Below the pieces are notes generated by a model, which was given only the letters and a program-made list of their open reading frames with translations, did not search any database and was not told the DNA's origin. From the NCBI GenBank assembly GCA_031546985.1, contig JAVBJN010000117.1, forward strand, positions 1-22,022: DNA of 22,022 bases, read 5' to 3'. Shown one piece after another: positions 5,896 to 13,875 of this stretch. Numbering within the stretch: position 1 is the first letter of the stretch; each line of letters opens with the position of its first letter. A program made the position numbers and the translations under genes. This DNA comes from JAVBJN01 sp031546985 (lineage in GTDB: Bacteria > Bacteroidota > Bacteroidia > Chitinophagales > Chitinophagaceae).

Positions 5896-6642
5896 ATGTC
5901 AGCCATTAAACTCAGCGCCATAGATACCCGCGCGCCTAAGAAAGCAGATAAAGAGAAAACCAAAGTAAAAACCGCAAAATTACTGGAAGAACTCGATGAG
6001 TTGCAGAATCTTTTATATGCCGAGGGTAAGCATAGCATACTGGTAGTGGTGCAAGGCATGGATGCCAGCGGTAAAGACGGGCTTATACGCGATGTGTTTG
6101 GCAACCTTAACCCGCAGGGCGTAATGGTGCATTCTTTTAAAACGCCTACCGAAGAAGAGCTGAAGCACGATTTCTTATGGCGCATTCACCAGCGTACGCC
6201 AGCCAAGGGCATGATCCAGATCTTTAACCGCTCGCACTATGAAGATATCCTTATTACAAGGGTGCACAATATGATAGACGACAAAACCGCCAAAAAGCGC
6301 ATACGCGCCATCAACGATTTTGAGCGTATGCTTACCGAGCACAACAATACCATTATTCTGAAACTGTACCTGCACATCTCGCACGATACACAACTGGAGC
6401 GCCTTAACGAGCGCATACGTATGTCGCATAAAATGTGGAAGTACAACGAATCGGATTTTGAAGAATCTAAACTTTGGGACCTCTATATGCGTTGTTATGA
6501 GCAGGCTATTAACGAGTGTGGCGAAATACCCTGGCATGTTATACCCTCGGACCAGAACTGGATCAAAAACCAAATGGTGACTGAACTGCTGCATAAAACG
6601 CTCAGCGGCCTAGATATGAAATATCCGGGTATGAAGAAGTAA
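5896..6642 (+). CDS. PPK2 family polyphosphate kinase
   Basis: A 248-residue member of polyphosphate kinase 2, which transfers phosphate between polyphosphate and nucleotides. It shows the Walker A motif GMDASGKDG (residues 54-62), a Walker B-like IFNRSHYED (109-117), and the lid-type arginine-rich stretch LNERIRMSHKMWK. The N-terminal extension with KKADKEKTKVKTAKL is basic and helical. It is a one-domain protein; I cannot assign the class (nucleoside mono- or diphosphate preference) by eye. mscL follows in the same direction 72 nt later. Confidence 0.9.
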   Translation: MSAIKLSAIDTRAPKKADKEKTKVKTAKLLEELDELQNLLYAEGKHSILVVVQGMDASGKDGLIRDVFGNLNPQGVMVHSFKTPTEEELKHDFLWRIHQRTPAKGMIQIFNRSHYEDILITRVHNMIDDKTAKKRIRAINDFERMLTEHNNTIILKLYLHISHDTQLERLNERIRMSHKMWKYNESDFEESKLWDLYMRCYEQAINECGEIPWHVIPSDQNWIKNQMVTELLHKTLSGLDMKYPGMKK

Positions 6643-6714
6643 TAAGTATAATGTGTATCTTAGCGGCTATTAGAGATATAGAACAAAAACATTCATCAAC
6701 AAAACATTTTAACT

Positions 6715-7146
6715 ATGGGATTTCTAAAGGAATTTAAAGAGTTTGCCATGAAAGGCAATGTGATGGACCTCGCAGTGGGTGTGATCATTGGTGGTGCCTT
6801 CGGTAAAATCGTTACCTCTCTGGTAGATAATATATTGATGCCGGTTATCGGGTTGCTCACGGGTGGCATAAGCTTTACAGATAAGTTCTGGCTTATGAAC
6901 GACAGCAAAGGCACCGGCTTTAAATCGCTGGTAGAAGCCAAGGCTGCGGGTGCGCCTGTTTTTGCTTATGGTGCTTTTATCCAGAGTGTGTTCGATTTTC
7001 TCATAATCGCCTTCTGTATTTTCCTGTTGGTTAAGTTTATGAACCGCCTTACCAAGGCCAAAGAAGAAGTGCCAGCCACACCTCCCGAACCTACAGCACA
7101 AGAAAAATTGCTGATGGAAATCAGGGATGAGTTAAAGAAACGATAA
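6715..7146 (+). CDS. mscL: Large-conductance mechanosensitive channel
   Basis: A 143-residue MscL, the homopentameric inner-membrane channel that opens under extreme membrane tension to release solutes after hypo-osmotic shock. The amphipathic N-terminus MGFLKEFKEFAMKGN leads into TM1 with VMDLAVGVIIGGAFGKIV. The periplasmic loop (about 50-80) precedes TM2 with AFIQSVFDFLIIAFCIF. The C-terminal helix is charged (EKLLMEIRDELKKR). Length and order are standard. It is followed by a strong terminator. Confidence 0.97.
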   Translation: MGFLKEFKEFAMKGNVMDLAVGVIIGGAFGKIVTSLVDNILMPVIGLLTGGISFTDKFWLMNDSKGTGFKSLVEAKAAGAPVFAYGAFIQSVFDFLIIAFCIFLLVKFMNRLTKAKEEVPATPPEPTAQEKLLMEIRDELKKR

Positions 7147-7157
7147 TCTAAAGCTTT

Positions 7158-7165
7158 TATCTTTG
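7158..7165 (+). promoter_or_regulatory. Candidate -7 element abutting the mscL terminator
   Basis: TATCTTTG matches TAnnTTTG exactly and lies directly before the terminator stem (7166 onward) and 50 nt before the DUF3078 ATG. Transcription from it would start inside the left arm of the hairpin. Confidence 0.45.
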
Positions 7166-7199
7166 TCCCGGTTGTTGTTTAAACAACCGGGATTTTTTT
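7166..7199 (+). terminator. Rho-independent terminator after mscL
   Basis: Stem CCCGGTTGTT (7167-7176) / AACAACCGGG (7182-7191), closed further by the T7166-A7192 pair, with a short loop and seven T. Confidence 0.92.
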
Positions 7200-7215
7200 A
7201 ATTAAACCGTTGCAT

Positions 7216-8241
7216 ATGAAAAAAGTGTTTTTTACCCTGCTGGCAGGATTGGCATTATGCTCCAATATGGCCTTTGCGCAAATCGACAAGGTAGACGACT
7301 GGAAGAAAAACCTCAACCTGGAAGAGAAAGATACTGTAGCCTGGCTTTACGGCGGGCAGTTTAACCTGGGTATTAACCAGGCATTGCTGCACAACTGGGC
7401 AGCCGGGGGTGAGATAGCCTCTGCACAGGTTAGTGGTATCTTAAATGGCTTTCTTACCAGGGTGAACCATAATACACTTTGGAGCAATAATTTAGATATG
7501 GCATATGGCCTGAGTTACCTCTACTCTAACAGCTTTGTGCCGGTAAAACTCGACGACCGCTTCGACTTTACATCTAAATATGGTGTTAGGTCCAGCAAGA
7601 TGAAACGCTTATATCTTACTGGTTTGTTTAATTTCCGTACGCAATTTACCAAAGGGTACGACTATAAATTGCCCAACTGGCAGCTGTACCCGATCTCTAA
7701 TTTCCTGTCGCCGGGCTACTTAACCCTGGCTTTGGGTGCGGAGTACCGGATTGGCGAGATGTTCTCTGTGTTTTATTCTCCCCTCGCGGCTAAAATGACC
7801 TTTGCCGATGCGGTATATACCCGTATGTATCCCGAAGGCGCTTTTGGCATCGAAAACGGTAAGACTTTCCGGTTCGAGCTGGGTAGTTACCTTAGCGCCC
7901 GGTATAAAGTAGACATTACCAAACAAATCTTCTACCGTACCCGCCTGGATCTGTACACCAACTACCTGGCTAAGGATACGAAAAATGCAGATGGCGTGAT
8001 TGTAAAAAGAGACAACCCCGGCAATATCGATGTGCTGTTCGATAACTTTGTGGGCATTAAACTGGGCAAATATGTGAGTATTGCAGTAGGTGCCACCTTT
8101 GTATATGATAACGATTTTCCGTATGTTAAAACCTATACCACAGCCTCAGGTGAGGTAATCAATAAAAATGAACCTGTAGCCGGCCTGGGCTGGTGGCAGA
8201 TGAAGCAGATCATGAATATTGGTTTTTCTTATAAACTGTGA
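7216..8241 (+). CDS. DUF3078 family outer-membrane protein
   Basis: A 341-residue protein with a clear signal peptide (MKKVFFTLLAGLALCSNMAFAQ). It has the DUF3078 hallmark near residue 50: G-x-F-x-L-x-x-NQ-x-L-x-NWAAGGE. The rest consists of alternating amphipathic strands with aromatic ends, ending in NIGFSYKL, as expected for an outer-membrane beta-barrel. The function is unknown. ATG at 7216 is preferred over an in-frame TTG six bases upstream because it puts MKK at the start of the signal peptide. Terminators at 7166-7199 and 8267-8295 bracket it, so it is probably monocistronic. Confidence 0.88.
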   Translation: MKKVFFTLLAGLALCSNMAFAQIDKVDDWKKNLNLEEKDTVAWLYGGQFNLGINQALLHNWAAGGEIASAQVSGILNGFLTRVNHNTLWSNNLDMAYGLSYLYSNSFVPVKLDDRFDFTSKYGVRSSKMKRLYLTGLFNFRTQFTKGYDYKLPNWQLYPISNFLSPGYLTLALGAEYRIGEMFSVFYSPLAAKMTFADAVYTRMYPEGAFGIENGKTFRFELGSYLSARYKVDITKQIFYRTRLDLYTNYLAKDTKNADGVIVKRDNPGNIDVLFDNFVGIKLGKYVSIAVGATFVYDNDFPYVKTYTTASGEVINKNEPVAGLGWWQMKQIMNIGFSYKL

Positions 8242-8257
8242 TGTGTCTAAAAACATT

Positions 8258-8265
8258 TAAATTTG
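8258..8265 (+). promoter_or_regulatory. Candidate -7 element abutting the DUF3078 terminator
   Basis: TAAATTTG matches TAnnTTTG and ends one base before the terminator stem at 8267; scpA starts at 8303. This is the same arrangement as at 7158-7199. Confidence 0.4.
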
Positions 8266-8266
8266 C

Positions 8267-8295
8267 AAACCCTGCTTGTGTTAAGCAGGGTTTTT
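8267..8295 (+). terminator. Rho-independent terminator after DUF3078 gene
   Basis: Perfect 11-bp stem AAACCCTGCTT (8267-8277) / AAGCAGGGTTT (8283-8293) with a 5-nt loop; the T-run is 8291-8295. It ends 7 nt before the scpA start codon. Confidence 0.9.
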
Positions 8296-8302
8296 GTTTA
8301 CT

Positions 8303-9259
8303 ATGGCCGGCGAAACCTATCAGATAAAATTACCTCAGTTTGAGGGCCCCTTTGATCTGTTGCTGTTCTTTATAGAACGCGACGAGCTGGACATATACAA
8401 TATCCAGATTAACCAGCTTATCAAGGATTTTACCGTTTACATTCACCAGCTGGAAACGCTGAACATTGAACTGGCCAGCGAATTCATCCTGTTTGTATCT
8501 ACCCTCATGCGCATCAAAGCCAAAATGCTGCTGCCCCGGAAGGAGAAAGATGAGCATGGCAATGAAATTGACCCCCGCCAGGAACTGGTAGATAAACTGC
8601 TCGAGTATAAGCGCTTTAAGGAAGCCTCGGAGCAGATGAAAATGCTGGAAGCAGAGCGCCTGTTGCGGCAAAAACGGGGCAACATACGCCGCGAGCTGCT
8701 CGATCTGGGTGAGCAATACGCCGAGGGTACCGAAATACAAACGCTTACGCTGTTTAAGCTGATGCAGACGTTTGAACGGGCCATAAAAAAATACCAGGAC
8801 CGTACCGATAAGCCCCAGCACGTAGTGGTAAAATATAACTACTCGCAGGAAACCCAAAGGGTGTACTTGCAAGATTACTTTAAGCTGGAAAGAAGATCGT
8901 CTTTTGTAAAGTTGTTCGACATGTGCGAAGATCGCATTCATGCCATCTTTACATTCCTGGCTATGCTGGAGCTGGCACAGCAGCGTTACCTGCAGGTAAT
9001 GGTGGGCGAAGGGCGCAACAACTTTATTGTAGAGTACAACGAAAACTGGCAGGATGAGCAGGAAGCCGTAGACCACGGCGACGACTCCAGCCATATGGAA
9101 GAAGAAGCCAGAAATGCTGCCATACAAAGTATTCTGGCAGAGGAAGAAGGCCGTGTAAATGAGGAAGAAGAGGAAGAAACAGATGAGGATGAAATAGCGG
9201 AAAATGATAATGGAGATGAAGATACCCCGGAGCCCGACGAAACAGATAAAGCGCAATAA
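8303..9259 (+). CDS. scpA: Segregation and condensation protein A
   Basis: A 318-residue kleisin subunit of the bacterial condensin SMC-ScpAB, which organises and segregates the chromosome. The N-terminal SMC-head-binding region is typical: IKLPQFEGPFDLLLFFIE, then ELDIYNIQINQL, then LASEFILFVSTLMRIKAKMLLP. The middle is charged and helical, and a winged-helix-like segment follows (FVKLFDMCEDRIHAIFTFLAMLEL in outline). The last 70 residues are a strongly acidic Glu/Asp tail, longer than in many homologues. ATG at 8303 is preferred to an in-frame TTG at 8294, which lies in the terminator T-run. scpB is not in the window. Confidence 0.93.
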   Translation: MAGETYQIKLPQFEGPFDLLLFFIERDELDIYNIQINQLIKDFTVYIHQLETLNIELASEFILFVSTLMRIKAKMLLPRKEKDEHGNEIDPRQELVDKLLEYKRFKEASEQMKMLEAERLLRQKRGNIRRELLDLGEQYAEGTEIQTLTLFKLMQTFERAIKKYQDRTDKPQHVVVKYNYSQETQRVYLQDYFKLERRSSFVKLFDMCEDRIHAIFTFLAMLELAQQRYLQVMVGEGRNNFIVEYNENWQDEQEAVDHGDDSSHMEEEARNAAIQSILAEEEGRVNEEEEEETDEDEIAENDNGDEDTPEPDETDKAQ

Positions 9260-9284
9260 ACCGGTGATGGAATTGATATAGTTT

Positions 9285-9314
9285 AAAAGCGAAACCTTTG
9301 GGTTTCGCTTTTTT
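9285..9314 (+). terminator. Rho-independent terminator after scpA
   Basis: Perfect 12-bp stem AAAAGCGAAACC (9285-9296) / GGTTTCGCTTTT (9301-9312), tetraloop TTTG, and six consecutive T at the end. Confidence 0.92.
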
Positions 9315-9416
9315 GTTGGTACTGCGGTGGCGGGCCAGCAATGCGCAGAAGTTTTTATATACACTTAATTTTAATAAATAATATTTTTTTGTATTTTATG
9401 CGATAATTCCATCCCT

Positions 9417-10778
9417 ATGACTACTCGCCGCAGTTTTATCAAGCAATCGGTGCTCGCTGCCGGAGGCTTGCTGCTGTCTTCCTCCGCTTTGGGCGGATTT
9501 TTTATTGGCAAAAAGCCCCGCGTTATTATACTGGGTGCCGGGCTGGCCGGCTTATCTGCAGCCCGTTACCTGCGCAAGCAAGATGTAGATGTGGTGGTGC
9601 TCGAAGCCCGCGGGCGCATTGGCGGCAGGGTGTTTTCGCACAACATAGATCCCAAAGAAAAACTGGTAACCGAATTGGGTGGTGAATGGATTGGCGACCA
9701 CCACACCCGCATGAAGGAGCTGTGCGAAGAGTTTCACCTGCCACTACTCAACAACCAGCTCGATACGCACCTCATATACAAGGGGCGGTATTACCGAAAA
9801 AATGAGTGGGATTATACCCAAAGCTGGAAAGAAAAACTGGAAAGCCTTTTAGAACAATACCGCAAAATGCCCGATGAAGAAAAACTGTCGCTCGACAGAT
9901 TGGACTGGTGGCGCTACCTGGTAAACAATGGTTGCAACGGCCGCGATCTCGATATTCGTGAGTTGCTGGACAGTACCGATTTTGGAGAGAGCATACGCCA
10001 TGTATCGGCATTGGGCGCCATCTCGGAGTATGCCAGCAGCAGTCCTAAAAACGAAATGGATTTGAAAATTAAAGGCGGCAATGGTACGCTGCCAGAGAAG
10101 ATGGCCGCCGAGCTGGGTGATATTGTAAAGCTGAAACACGCGGTGGCCAAAATAGAACAAACGCCAGGCGGTGTGCGTGTAACCTGTGCCAATGGCCTTA
10201 CTTTCGAAGGGGATAAAATCATTTGCACCATACCTGCATTTGCATTGGATAAAATAGACTGGCAGCCGGGCCTGCCCGCCGAAACCATAGCTGCGGTCAA
10301 CGAGCTGCAATATGCCCGCATCAACAAAAACGTATTGCTGTTTCGGGAGCGGTTCTGGAAAGATGAAGCTTTTGACCTTATTACCGATACGCCTGCCCAG
10401 TATTTTTACCATGCCACCAAAGGCCAGCCATCCCGCAAAGGAGCGCTTATCTCCTACACTATTGGCGATAAAGCCGCTGTGGTAGCGGGCCAGAGCGAAG
10501 CCTGGAAGTTGCGCATGATACAGCAAAGCGTAGAGCCGTTTTACAAAAACATTGGAGGCATGCTCGAAAAACAGGAGAACTATTATTGGGGCGAAGACGA
10601 GTATTCGCGTGGGGCTTATGCCATGTATGGGCCGCACCAGATAACCAATGTAATGCCGGTATTGAAGCGCCATTTTATGCATACTCATTTTGCAGGTGAG
10701 CACCTGGCCGATTGGCAGGGCTTTATGGAGGGCGCCGTGGTTACCGGCGAGGAGGCCGCTGAGCAGGTTTGGATGTGA
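9417..10778 (+). CDS. Tat-exported FAD-dependent amine oxidase family protein
   Basis: A 453-residue flavoprotein of the flavin monoamine oxidase family. It opens with a twin-arginine signal (TTRRSFIKQ, R4-R5) and a hydrophobic stretch to about residue 30. The Rossmann dinucleotide-binding motif VIILGAGLAGLSAARYL has G40, G42 and G45. VVLEARGRIGGRVFS follows. The C-terminal FAD signature FAGEHLADWQGFMEGAVVTG corresponds to the usual GEH/GAxxSG closure. Tat export would place a pre-folded, FAD-loaded enzyme outside the cytoplasm. The signal runs almost straight into the Rossmann fold; A-L-G near 24-26 is the only cleavage-like site, so it may stay membrane-anchored. The substrate is unknown. 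Its terminator is shared with convergent glnS. Confidence 0.88.
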   Translation: MTTRRSFIKQSVLAAGGLLLSSSALGGFFIGKKPRVIILGAGLAGLSAARYLRKQDVDVVVLEARGRIGGRVFSHNIDPKEKLVTELGGEWIGDHHTRMKELCEEFHLPLLNNQLDTHLIYKGRYYRKNEWDYTQSWKEKLESLLEQYRKMPDEEKLSLDRLDWWRYLVNNGCNGRDLDIRELLDSTDFGESIRHVSALGAISEYASSSPKNEMDLKIKGGNGTLPEKMAAELGDIVKLKHAVAKIEQTPGGVRVTCANGLTFEGDKIICTIPAFALDKIDWQPGLPAETIAAVNELQYARINKNVLLFRERFWKDEAFDLITDTPAQYFYHATKGQPSRKGALISYTIGDKAAVVAGQSEAWKLRMIQQSVEPFYKNIGGMLEKQENYYWGEDEYSRGAYAMYGPHQITNVMPVLKRHFMHTHFAGEHLADWQGFMEGAVVTGEEAAEQVWM

Positions 10779-10791
10779 TGGCTATAACATA

Positions 10792-10823
10792 AAAATGTCC
10801 CCGCAGCATTGCGGGGACATTTT
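10792..10823. terminator. Bidirectional terminator between amine oxidase and glnS
   Basis: Perfect 14-bp stem AAAATGTCCCCGCA (10792-10805) / TGCGGGGACATTTT (10810-10823) with loop GCAT. A-tracts and T-tracts on both sides let it serve both convergent genes. Confidence 0.93.
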
Positions 10824-10840
10824 ACTATCTGCACAAATCG

Positions 10841-12508
10841 TTATGCTTTCTTTTGTTCTTTAGCCCAGCCGTCTTTAAGGGTTACGGTGCGGTTAAAGAT
10901 CAGGTGGTCTGCGGTAGTATCTGTATCTACGCAGAAATAACCCAAACGCAGAAACTGGAAAGTATCGCCCGCTTTAGCCTCTGCCAGCGCAGGTTCTATG
11001 TATGCTGTAGGAATTACCTTCAACGAATCGGGGTTAATGAAATCTCTGAAATCGCCATCCTCAGAAGAAGGATCTTCTACACGGAACAAACGGTCGTACA
11101 TACGAATCTCGGCAGTTTTGGCGTGCGGGGCGCTCACCCAATGAATGGTGCCTTTTACGTTAATACCGCTGGTATCGTTGCCGCTTTTGCTTTCGGGAAT
11201 ATAGGTGCAGTGAATTTCGGTTACGTTGCCTTCCGTATCTTTTATCACTTCCTCTGCCTTAATGATATAGCCGTGTTTCAGGCGTACCATTTGTCCTGGC
11301 GCCAGGCGGAAATATTTCTTGGGCGGATTTTCCATAAAGTCATCGCGCTCAATCCACAGTTCGCGGCTAAAAGGCAGTTCGCGGAAACCCGCTGCAGGAT
11401 CTTCGGGATTGTTTTCGCAATGCAGCATTTCGCCGTTGCCTTCGGGGTAATTGGTAATCACCAGTTTTACGGGGTCCAGCACCGCCATTACCCGGTTGGC
11501 TTTTTTGTTCAGGTCTTCCCGCACAAAAAATTCCATCAGGCTCATGTCGGTTACGTTATCGCGCTTGGCCACACCAATGCGGTCGCAAAAATTGCGAATG
11601 CTCTCGGCAGTAAAACCACGGCGGCGAATGCCGCTTACAGTAGGCATACGAGGATCGTCCCAGCCGCTTACATATTTATCGGTTACCAGTTTAAGCAGCT
11701 TACGCTTACTCATTACCGTATAGCTCAGGTTGCGACGGGCAAACTCGTACTGGTGCGATGGGAATATCTCCAGTTTTTCGATAAACCAATCGTACAGCGG
11801 CCTGTGGTGGATAAACTCCAGTGTGCAGATCGAGTGGGTGATCTGCTCCAGGCTATCGCTTTGGCCGTGTGCGAAATCGTACATCGGGTATATGCACCAG
11901 GTATTGCCGGTGCGGTGGTGGTGCGCATGTTTAATGCGGTACAGCAGCGGATCGCGCATGAGCAGGTTGGGATGCGCCATATCTATTTTGGCACGCAGCA
12001 CCTTAGCGCCATCCGGGTATTTGCCCTGGCGCATTTCCTCAAACAGTTGCAGGTTTTCTTCTACACTGCGGTTGCGGTACGGGGTTTCTTTGCCCGGTAC
12101 GCCAATATCGCCTTTGGTGGCGGCAATTTCCTCTACAGAAGAATCATCTACATAAGCCAGTCCTTTCTTGATCAGGGCTACCGCGTAATCGTGCAGCTGA
12201 CCAAAATAGTCTGAGGTAAAATGCAGTTCATCCCATTCAAAGCCCAGCCATTTTACATCGTTCATGATACTTTCCACGTATTCGGTTTCTTCCGTAATAG
12301 GGTTGGTATCATCAAAGCGGAGGTTGCATTTACCATTGTATTTGCGTGCCAGTCCAAAGTTGAGACAAATGGAAGTAGCGTGTCCGATATGCAGATAGCC
12401 GTTGGGTTCTGGAGGGAAACGGGTGTGTACCCTTCCGCCGTTCTTACCTTCGGCCAGGTCTTGTTCAATAATCTCCTCAAGGAAATTCAATGATTTCTCT
12501 TCGCTCAT
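10841..12508 (-). CDS. glnS: Glutaminyl-tRNA synthetase
   Basis: A 555-residue class I aminoacyl-tRNA synthetase that charges tRNA-Gln. It has RFPPEPNGYLHIGHA with the HIGH motif at residues 40-43, NLRFDDTNP, and the KMSKS-equivalent VMSKRKLL (M266-R269). The anticodon-binding beta-barrel half spans about 340-555, with VRLKHGY and FHIGYFCVD-like strands. The length matches the E. coli-type enzyme, and a glutamyl-tRNA synthetase is excluded by the Gln-type active-site region (CIYPMYDFAH and CTLEF). ATG at 12506-12508. It is monocistronic, with a -7 element 18 nt upstream and the shared terminator downstream. Confidence 0.96.
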   Translation of the reverse strand: MSEEKSLNFLEEIIEQDLAEGKNGGRVHTRFPPEPNGYLHIGHATSICLNFGLARKYNGKCNLRFDDTNPITEETEYVESIMNDVKWLGFEWDELHFTSDYFGQLHDYAVALIKKGLAYVDDSSVEEIAATKGDIGVPGKETPYRNRSVEENLQLFEEMRQGKYPDGAKVLRAKIDMAHPNLLMRDPLLYRIKHAHHHRTGNTWCIYPMYDFAHGQSDSLEQITHSICTLEFIHHRPLYDWFIEKLEIFPSHQYEFARRNLSYTVMSKRKLLKLVTDKYVSGWDDPRMPTVSGIRRRGFTAESIRNFCDRIGVAKRDNVTDMSLMEFFVREDLNKKANRVMAVLDPVKLVITNYPEGNGEMLHCENNPEDPAAGFRELPFSRELWIERDDFMENPPKKYFRLAPGQMVRLKHGYIIKAEEVIKDTEGNVTEIHCTYIPESKSGNDTSGINVKGTIHWVSAPHAKTAEIRMYDRLFRVEDPSSEDGDFRDFINPDSLKVIPTAYIEPALAEAKAGDTFQFLRLGYFCVDTDTTADHLIFNRTVTLKDGWAKEQKKA

Positions 12509-12526
12509 AGCATTTCAATTGATATG

Positions 12527-12534
12527 CAAATGTA
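12527..12534 (-). promoter_or_regulatory. Candidate -7 element for glnS
   Basis: On the minus strand this is TACATTTG, an exact TAnnTTTG match ending 18 nt before the ATG. A TTTG further upstream on the same strand is too distant (about 30 nt) to be a convincing -33. Confidence 0.5.
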
Positions 12535-12656
12535 ATAAGCAGGGGCTACATTTCCTTAATATCACAAATCCGGCGCGAGTTTGTAACTTTCTAAGACCTA
12601 TCACGTTACATAAGAACCATACATCATGTAAAAGTGCATCCGTTTGTGTAAAAAAC

Positions 12657-12664
12657 TATCTTTG
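12657..12664 (+). promoter_or_regulatory. Candidate -7 element for the B12-subunit operon
   Basis: TATCTTTG matches TAnnTTTG exactly and ends 22 nt before the ATG at 12687. A TTTG at 12643-12646 is closer than the usual -33 spacing. Confidence 0.55.
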
Positions 12665-12686
12665 TTTCTAATTTGACGATTGTAGC

Positions 12687-13094
12687 ATGAACAGACCCGT
12701 TAGAGTACTGGTAGCAAAAGTGGGCCTAGATGGCCACGACCGCGGCGCTAAAGTGATTGCCGCTGCACTGAGGGATGCAGGTATGGAAGTGATTTATACC
12801 GGCCTGCGCCAGACCCCCGAAATGGTGGTAAATGCCGCTTTGCAGGAAGATGTGGATGCCATAGGCATCAGCATTCTGAGTGGTGCGCACATGACGGTAT
12901 TTCCAAAGGTGATGCAGATTATGAAGGAAAAAGGATTGACTGATGTGTTGCTGACCGGCGGAGGAATCATTCCGGACGATGATATGGCAGAACTTAATGA
13001 ACTTGGGGTGGGCAAACTATTCGCCCCGGGTACACCTACTTCCGATATCTCGGGATATATCAGGGAGTGGGTAAAGGAACATCGCAATTTCTAA
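12687..13094 (+). CDS. Stand-alone cobalamin-binding subunit of an acyl-CoA mutase
   Basis: A 135-residue protein equal to the C-terminal B12-binding domain of methylmalonyl-CoA mutase and related carbon-skeleton mutases. VRVLVAKVGLDGHDRG contains the D-x-H-x-x-G motif (D15, H17, G20), whose histidine replaces dimethylbenzimidazole as lower cobalt ligand. GISILSGAHM and LLTGGGIIPDDD are the next two nucleotide-loop-contacting segments. It lacks the catalytic TIM barrel, so it must pair with a separate large subunit, as in heteromeric mutases; none is in this window. It is the first gene of a three-gene unit (11-nt gap to the barrel gene). The acyl-CoA substrate cannot be told from this domain alone. 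Confidence 0.9.
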   Translation: MNRPVRVLVAKVGLDGHDRGAKVIAAALRDAGMEVIYTGLRQTPEMVVNAALQEDVDAIGISILSGAHMTVFPKVMQIMKEKGLTDVLLTGGGIIPDDDMAELNELGVGKLFAPGTPTSDISGYIREWVKEHRNF

Positions 13095-13105
13095 ACCCAT
13101 ATAAT

Positions 13106-13873
13106 ATGAAGAAGATTTATGCAATGGCTCTGTGCGCTACAGCCTTAGCCACTAATGTACAGGCACAGGACGAAAACCCTGCCAAAAGCATGTACTTCAA
13201 TAAAGAAGGAAGAATCAAAGAATTTTACCTCACCAGCGGTGGTGATGGTATGCTGTTCTCTCTCGGTAAAATACAGAATGTAAACAATGGTGTAACCAAA
13301 GATGATTGGTCTAATGTGCGCTTTACCTGGTGGTTAAACATTGGCGAGCACGTACACTACAATTTCAACAACACTGTTGGTTTGTACTCTGGTCTGGAAC
13401 TGCGTAACATTGGTTACAATTTTCACGAGATCCGCACCGTAGCTATTGAAAACAGCACACCTCCTGCTACCGTAGATAAGGAGTATGTTGTGCGCAGACG
13501 TACCTATAACCTGGGTATTCCCCTGGCGCTTAAAATTGGTAACATGCGCAACAAAAACTATTTCTTCCTGGGTGGTGGTATAGACATGGCTTTTGCTTAC
13601 AAAGAGAAAAGCTGGGAAGTAGACAATAAAAAAAATACCAAGGTTAAGCACAACGAATGGTTTAGCGATGAGGTAAACCTGTGGCAGCCATTTGTATTTG
13701 CAGGCTTTGTGGTAAAACCAGGTATTGGTATTAAGGTAGCTTACTACCCGTCTAACTACCACAACGAGAATTATACAGCTTCCAACGGTGCCAAAAAATA
13801 CAATGGCACAACGGTAAACCTGTTTGCAGCGGGTCTTACAATGGATATCAGCAACAATAAAAAGAAAAACTAA
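13106..13873 (+). CDS. Outer-membrane beta-barrel protein, function unknown
   Basis: A 255-residue protein with a signal peptide (MKKIYAMALCATALATNVQAQ) and alternating strands rich in Tyr, Phe and Trp at their ends, such as NLGIPLALKIG, NYFFLGGGIDMAFAY and WQPFVFAGFVVKPGIGIKVAYYP. This pattern fits a small eight- to ten-stranded outer-membrane barrel. ATG at 13106 is chosen over an upstream in-frame GTG at 13067 because it starts the signal peptide and avoids overlap with the preceding gene. It sits between two acyl-CoA enzymes, 11 nt after one and 2 nt before the next, so all three share a transcript. Confidence 0.8.
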   Translation: MKKIYAMALCATALATNVQAQDENPAKSMYFNKEGRIKEFYLTSGGDGMLFSLGKIQNVNNGVTKDDWSNVRFTWWLNIGEHVHYNFNNTVGLYSGLELRNIGYNFHEIRTVAIENSTPPATVDKEYVVRRRTYNLGIPLALKIGNMRNKNYFFLGGGIDMAFAYKEKSWEVDNKKNTKVKHNEWFSDEVNLWQPFVFAGFVVKPGIGIKVAYYPSNYHNENYTASNGAKKYNGTTVNLFAAGLTMDISNNKKKN

Positions 13874-13875
13874 GC

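Noticed and set aside
8330..9364. 344-codon minus-strand open frame opposite scpA
   Set aside because: It is hydrophobic and aromatic-rich because the acidic, Glu/Lys-rich scpA sequence reads that way in reverse. It runs through the scpA terminator.
9849..10703. 284-codon minus-strand open frame opposite the amine oxidase
   Set aside because: It is a shadow frame with no signal, domain or start context; the plus-strand flavoprotein accounts for the region.
10853..12214. 453-codon plus-strand open frame opposite glnS
   Set aside because: It is a shadow of glnS codon bias, with no domain, no promoter and no homology I recognise.
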